In this document: positions 63,411 through 64,000 of the stretch, piece after piece
Layout: every line of letters starts with the position of its first letter
Position numbering within the stretch: the stretch's first letter is position 1
NCBI GenBank assembly: GCA_966211525.1
Contig: CBIHOZ010000005.1
Location: 1-64,000, forward strand
Direction: 5' to 3'
Origin: Ohtaekwangia sp966211525
Lineage (GTDB): Bacteria > Bacteroidota > Bacteroidia > Cytophagales > Cyclobacteriaceae
Length of the DNA: 64,000 nt
Notes under the pieces: model-generated
Told to the model about the DNA's origin: nothing
Database searches by the model: none
Seen by the model: only the letters and a program-made list of their open reading frames with translations
Program-made: the position numbers and the translations under genes

Positions 63411-63956
63411 ATGTCTGACGATCAATTCCTGTACTTCTGCAAAAAGAACGAACCTTACCAATTTGAACGAAATTCATTGGGAGATATTATTGTGATGGAA
63501 CCAACGTGGTCAGAAACGGGACGCTGTAATTTTGATATCGCCACGGAACTGGGCATCTGGAATAAAGAAAAGAAATCAGGTTACGCGTTCGATTCAAGCG
63601 CAGGCTTTACGTTACCAAACAACGCCATACGTGCTGCCGATGCAGCCTTTATAAAGAAAGAACGCTGGAATAAAATTCCCCAGAGCGAACGTCAGAAATT
63701 CACGCGCATCTGTCCGGATTTTGTCATTGAAATTATATCACCCTCTGATACCCTTGGCTATATTGAAGAGAAAATGAAAGAGTGGATCGACAACGGCTGC
63801 CAGTTAGCCTGGATGGTGAATCCCAGAAAAAGAACAACCACCGTATACCGGAGCAACGGTGATGTGACTATAAAACCATTTACAAAATTGTTAAATGGCG
63901 AAGATATACTTCCCGGCTTTAGCATAAACATGGCCGATATCTTCAGTCCATCGTAA
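63411..63956 (+). CDS. Uma2-family restriction-endonuclease-like protein
   Basis: 181 residues. The pattern is that of Uma2 (DUF820) proteins: DQFLYFCKKNEPYQFERNSL and GDIIVMEPT, then FDSSAGFTLPN with AADAAFIKKERW, and PDFVIEIISPSDTLGYIEEK, in which the Asp-(x)-Glu-x-x-Ser catalytic-type cluster of the PD-(D/E)xK fold lies, ending with KEWIDNGCQLAWMVNPRKRT. An in-frame stop lies just upstream, which fixes the start. These proteins often occur alone and in many copies; their role is unknown. It diverges from the hydrate-repair gene. Confidence 0.88.
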   Translation: MSDDQFLYFCKKNEPYQFERNSLGDIIVMEPTWSETGRCNFDIATELGIWNKEKKSGYAFDSSAGFTLPNNAIRAADAAFIKKERWNKIPQSERQKFTRICPDFVIEIISPSDTLGYIEEKMKEWIDNGCQLAWMVNPRKRTTTVYRSNGDVTIKPFTKLLNGEDILPGFSINMADIFSPS

Positions 63957-64000
63957 TCACCGGTCTACCTCTCCCATCACCACATCGATTGAACCGATAA

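Overview
This looks like chromosomal DNA from a member of the Bacteroidota, probably a Cytophagales-type soil or sediment polymer degrader. The evidence is three SusC/SusD nutrient-uptake loci, a SprB-repeat adhesin ending in a type IX secretion (T9SS) sorting domain, a FecR/STN signalling pair, propeller-type sensor kinases, and promoters that fit the Bacteroidota pattern TTG-N19-TAnnTTTG. No rRNA, tRNA, CRISPR array, prophage or insertion sequence was seen. The genus is inference only.

Layout. 1-6882 (minus): a cell-surface cluster of a SprB-repeat adhesin, an outer-membrane barrel and a TANFOR-like secreted protein cut by the left edge. 7170-11900 (minus): SusC/SusD pair 1, closed by a strong terminator. 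12496-18845 (minus): SusC/SusD pair 2, whose SusC carries an STN domain, with a FecR anti-sigma factor upstream but no sigma gene beside it. A secreted GH3 glycosidase reads away from FecR (19086-21251). 21350-21971: a toxin-antitoxin pair with an intact antitoxin and a broken PIN-domain toxin. 22070-24127: a LacI-type repressor diverging from a myo-inositol oxygenase gene, with an 18-bp operator-like palindrome between them. 24278-33201: two sibling TPR histidine kinases, an NtrY-like kinase, acyl carrier protein, a YopX-like protein, a lipid kinase and a DUF2911 protein. 33371-39261 (minus): SusC/SusD pair 3 with a third lipoprotein. 39994-43582 (minus): a propeller sensor kinase overlapping its LuxR-type response regulator. 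43737-47104 (plus): an FtsX/MacB permease, an ECF sigma factor and a small membrane protein. 47135-55178: a small barrel with an Asp/Trp-rich loop, an M1 aminopeptidase-like protein, a GMC oxidoreductase, a YjbR protein, an acyl-CoA dehydrogenase, an NTF2-like protein and a DUF3999 protein. 55178-63956: DUF2339 protein, tandem UspA, two paralogous secreted proteins, Lon-substrate-domain protein, apt, NAD(P)H-hydrate repair enzyme and a Uma2-family nuclease.

How it fits together. The window mixes outer-membrane nutrient capture, surface adhesion and envelope sensing with scattered housekeeping genes (acyl carrier protein, apt, hydrate repair). SusC/SusD pair 2, FecR and the GH3 enzyme read as one sugar-responsive unit. 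The LacI/oxygenase pair reads as a self-contained inositol-to-glucuronate switch.

The most interesting items are the bacterial myo-inositol oxygenase with its operator, the FecR/STN system lacking a sigma factor, the decayed VapC, the ECF sigma/small membrane protein pair, the paralogous pair of unrecognised secreted proteins, a 10-base block at the same distance upstream of two unrelated genes, and a window-wide excess of the tetramer TATA inside genes. Several start codons were moved downstream to the ATG that begins a clean signal peptide or domain; each entry says so.
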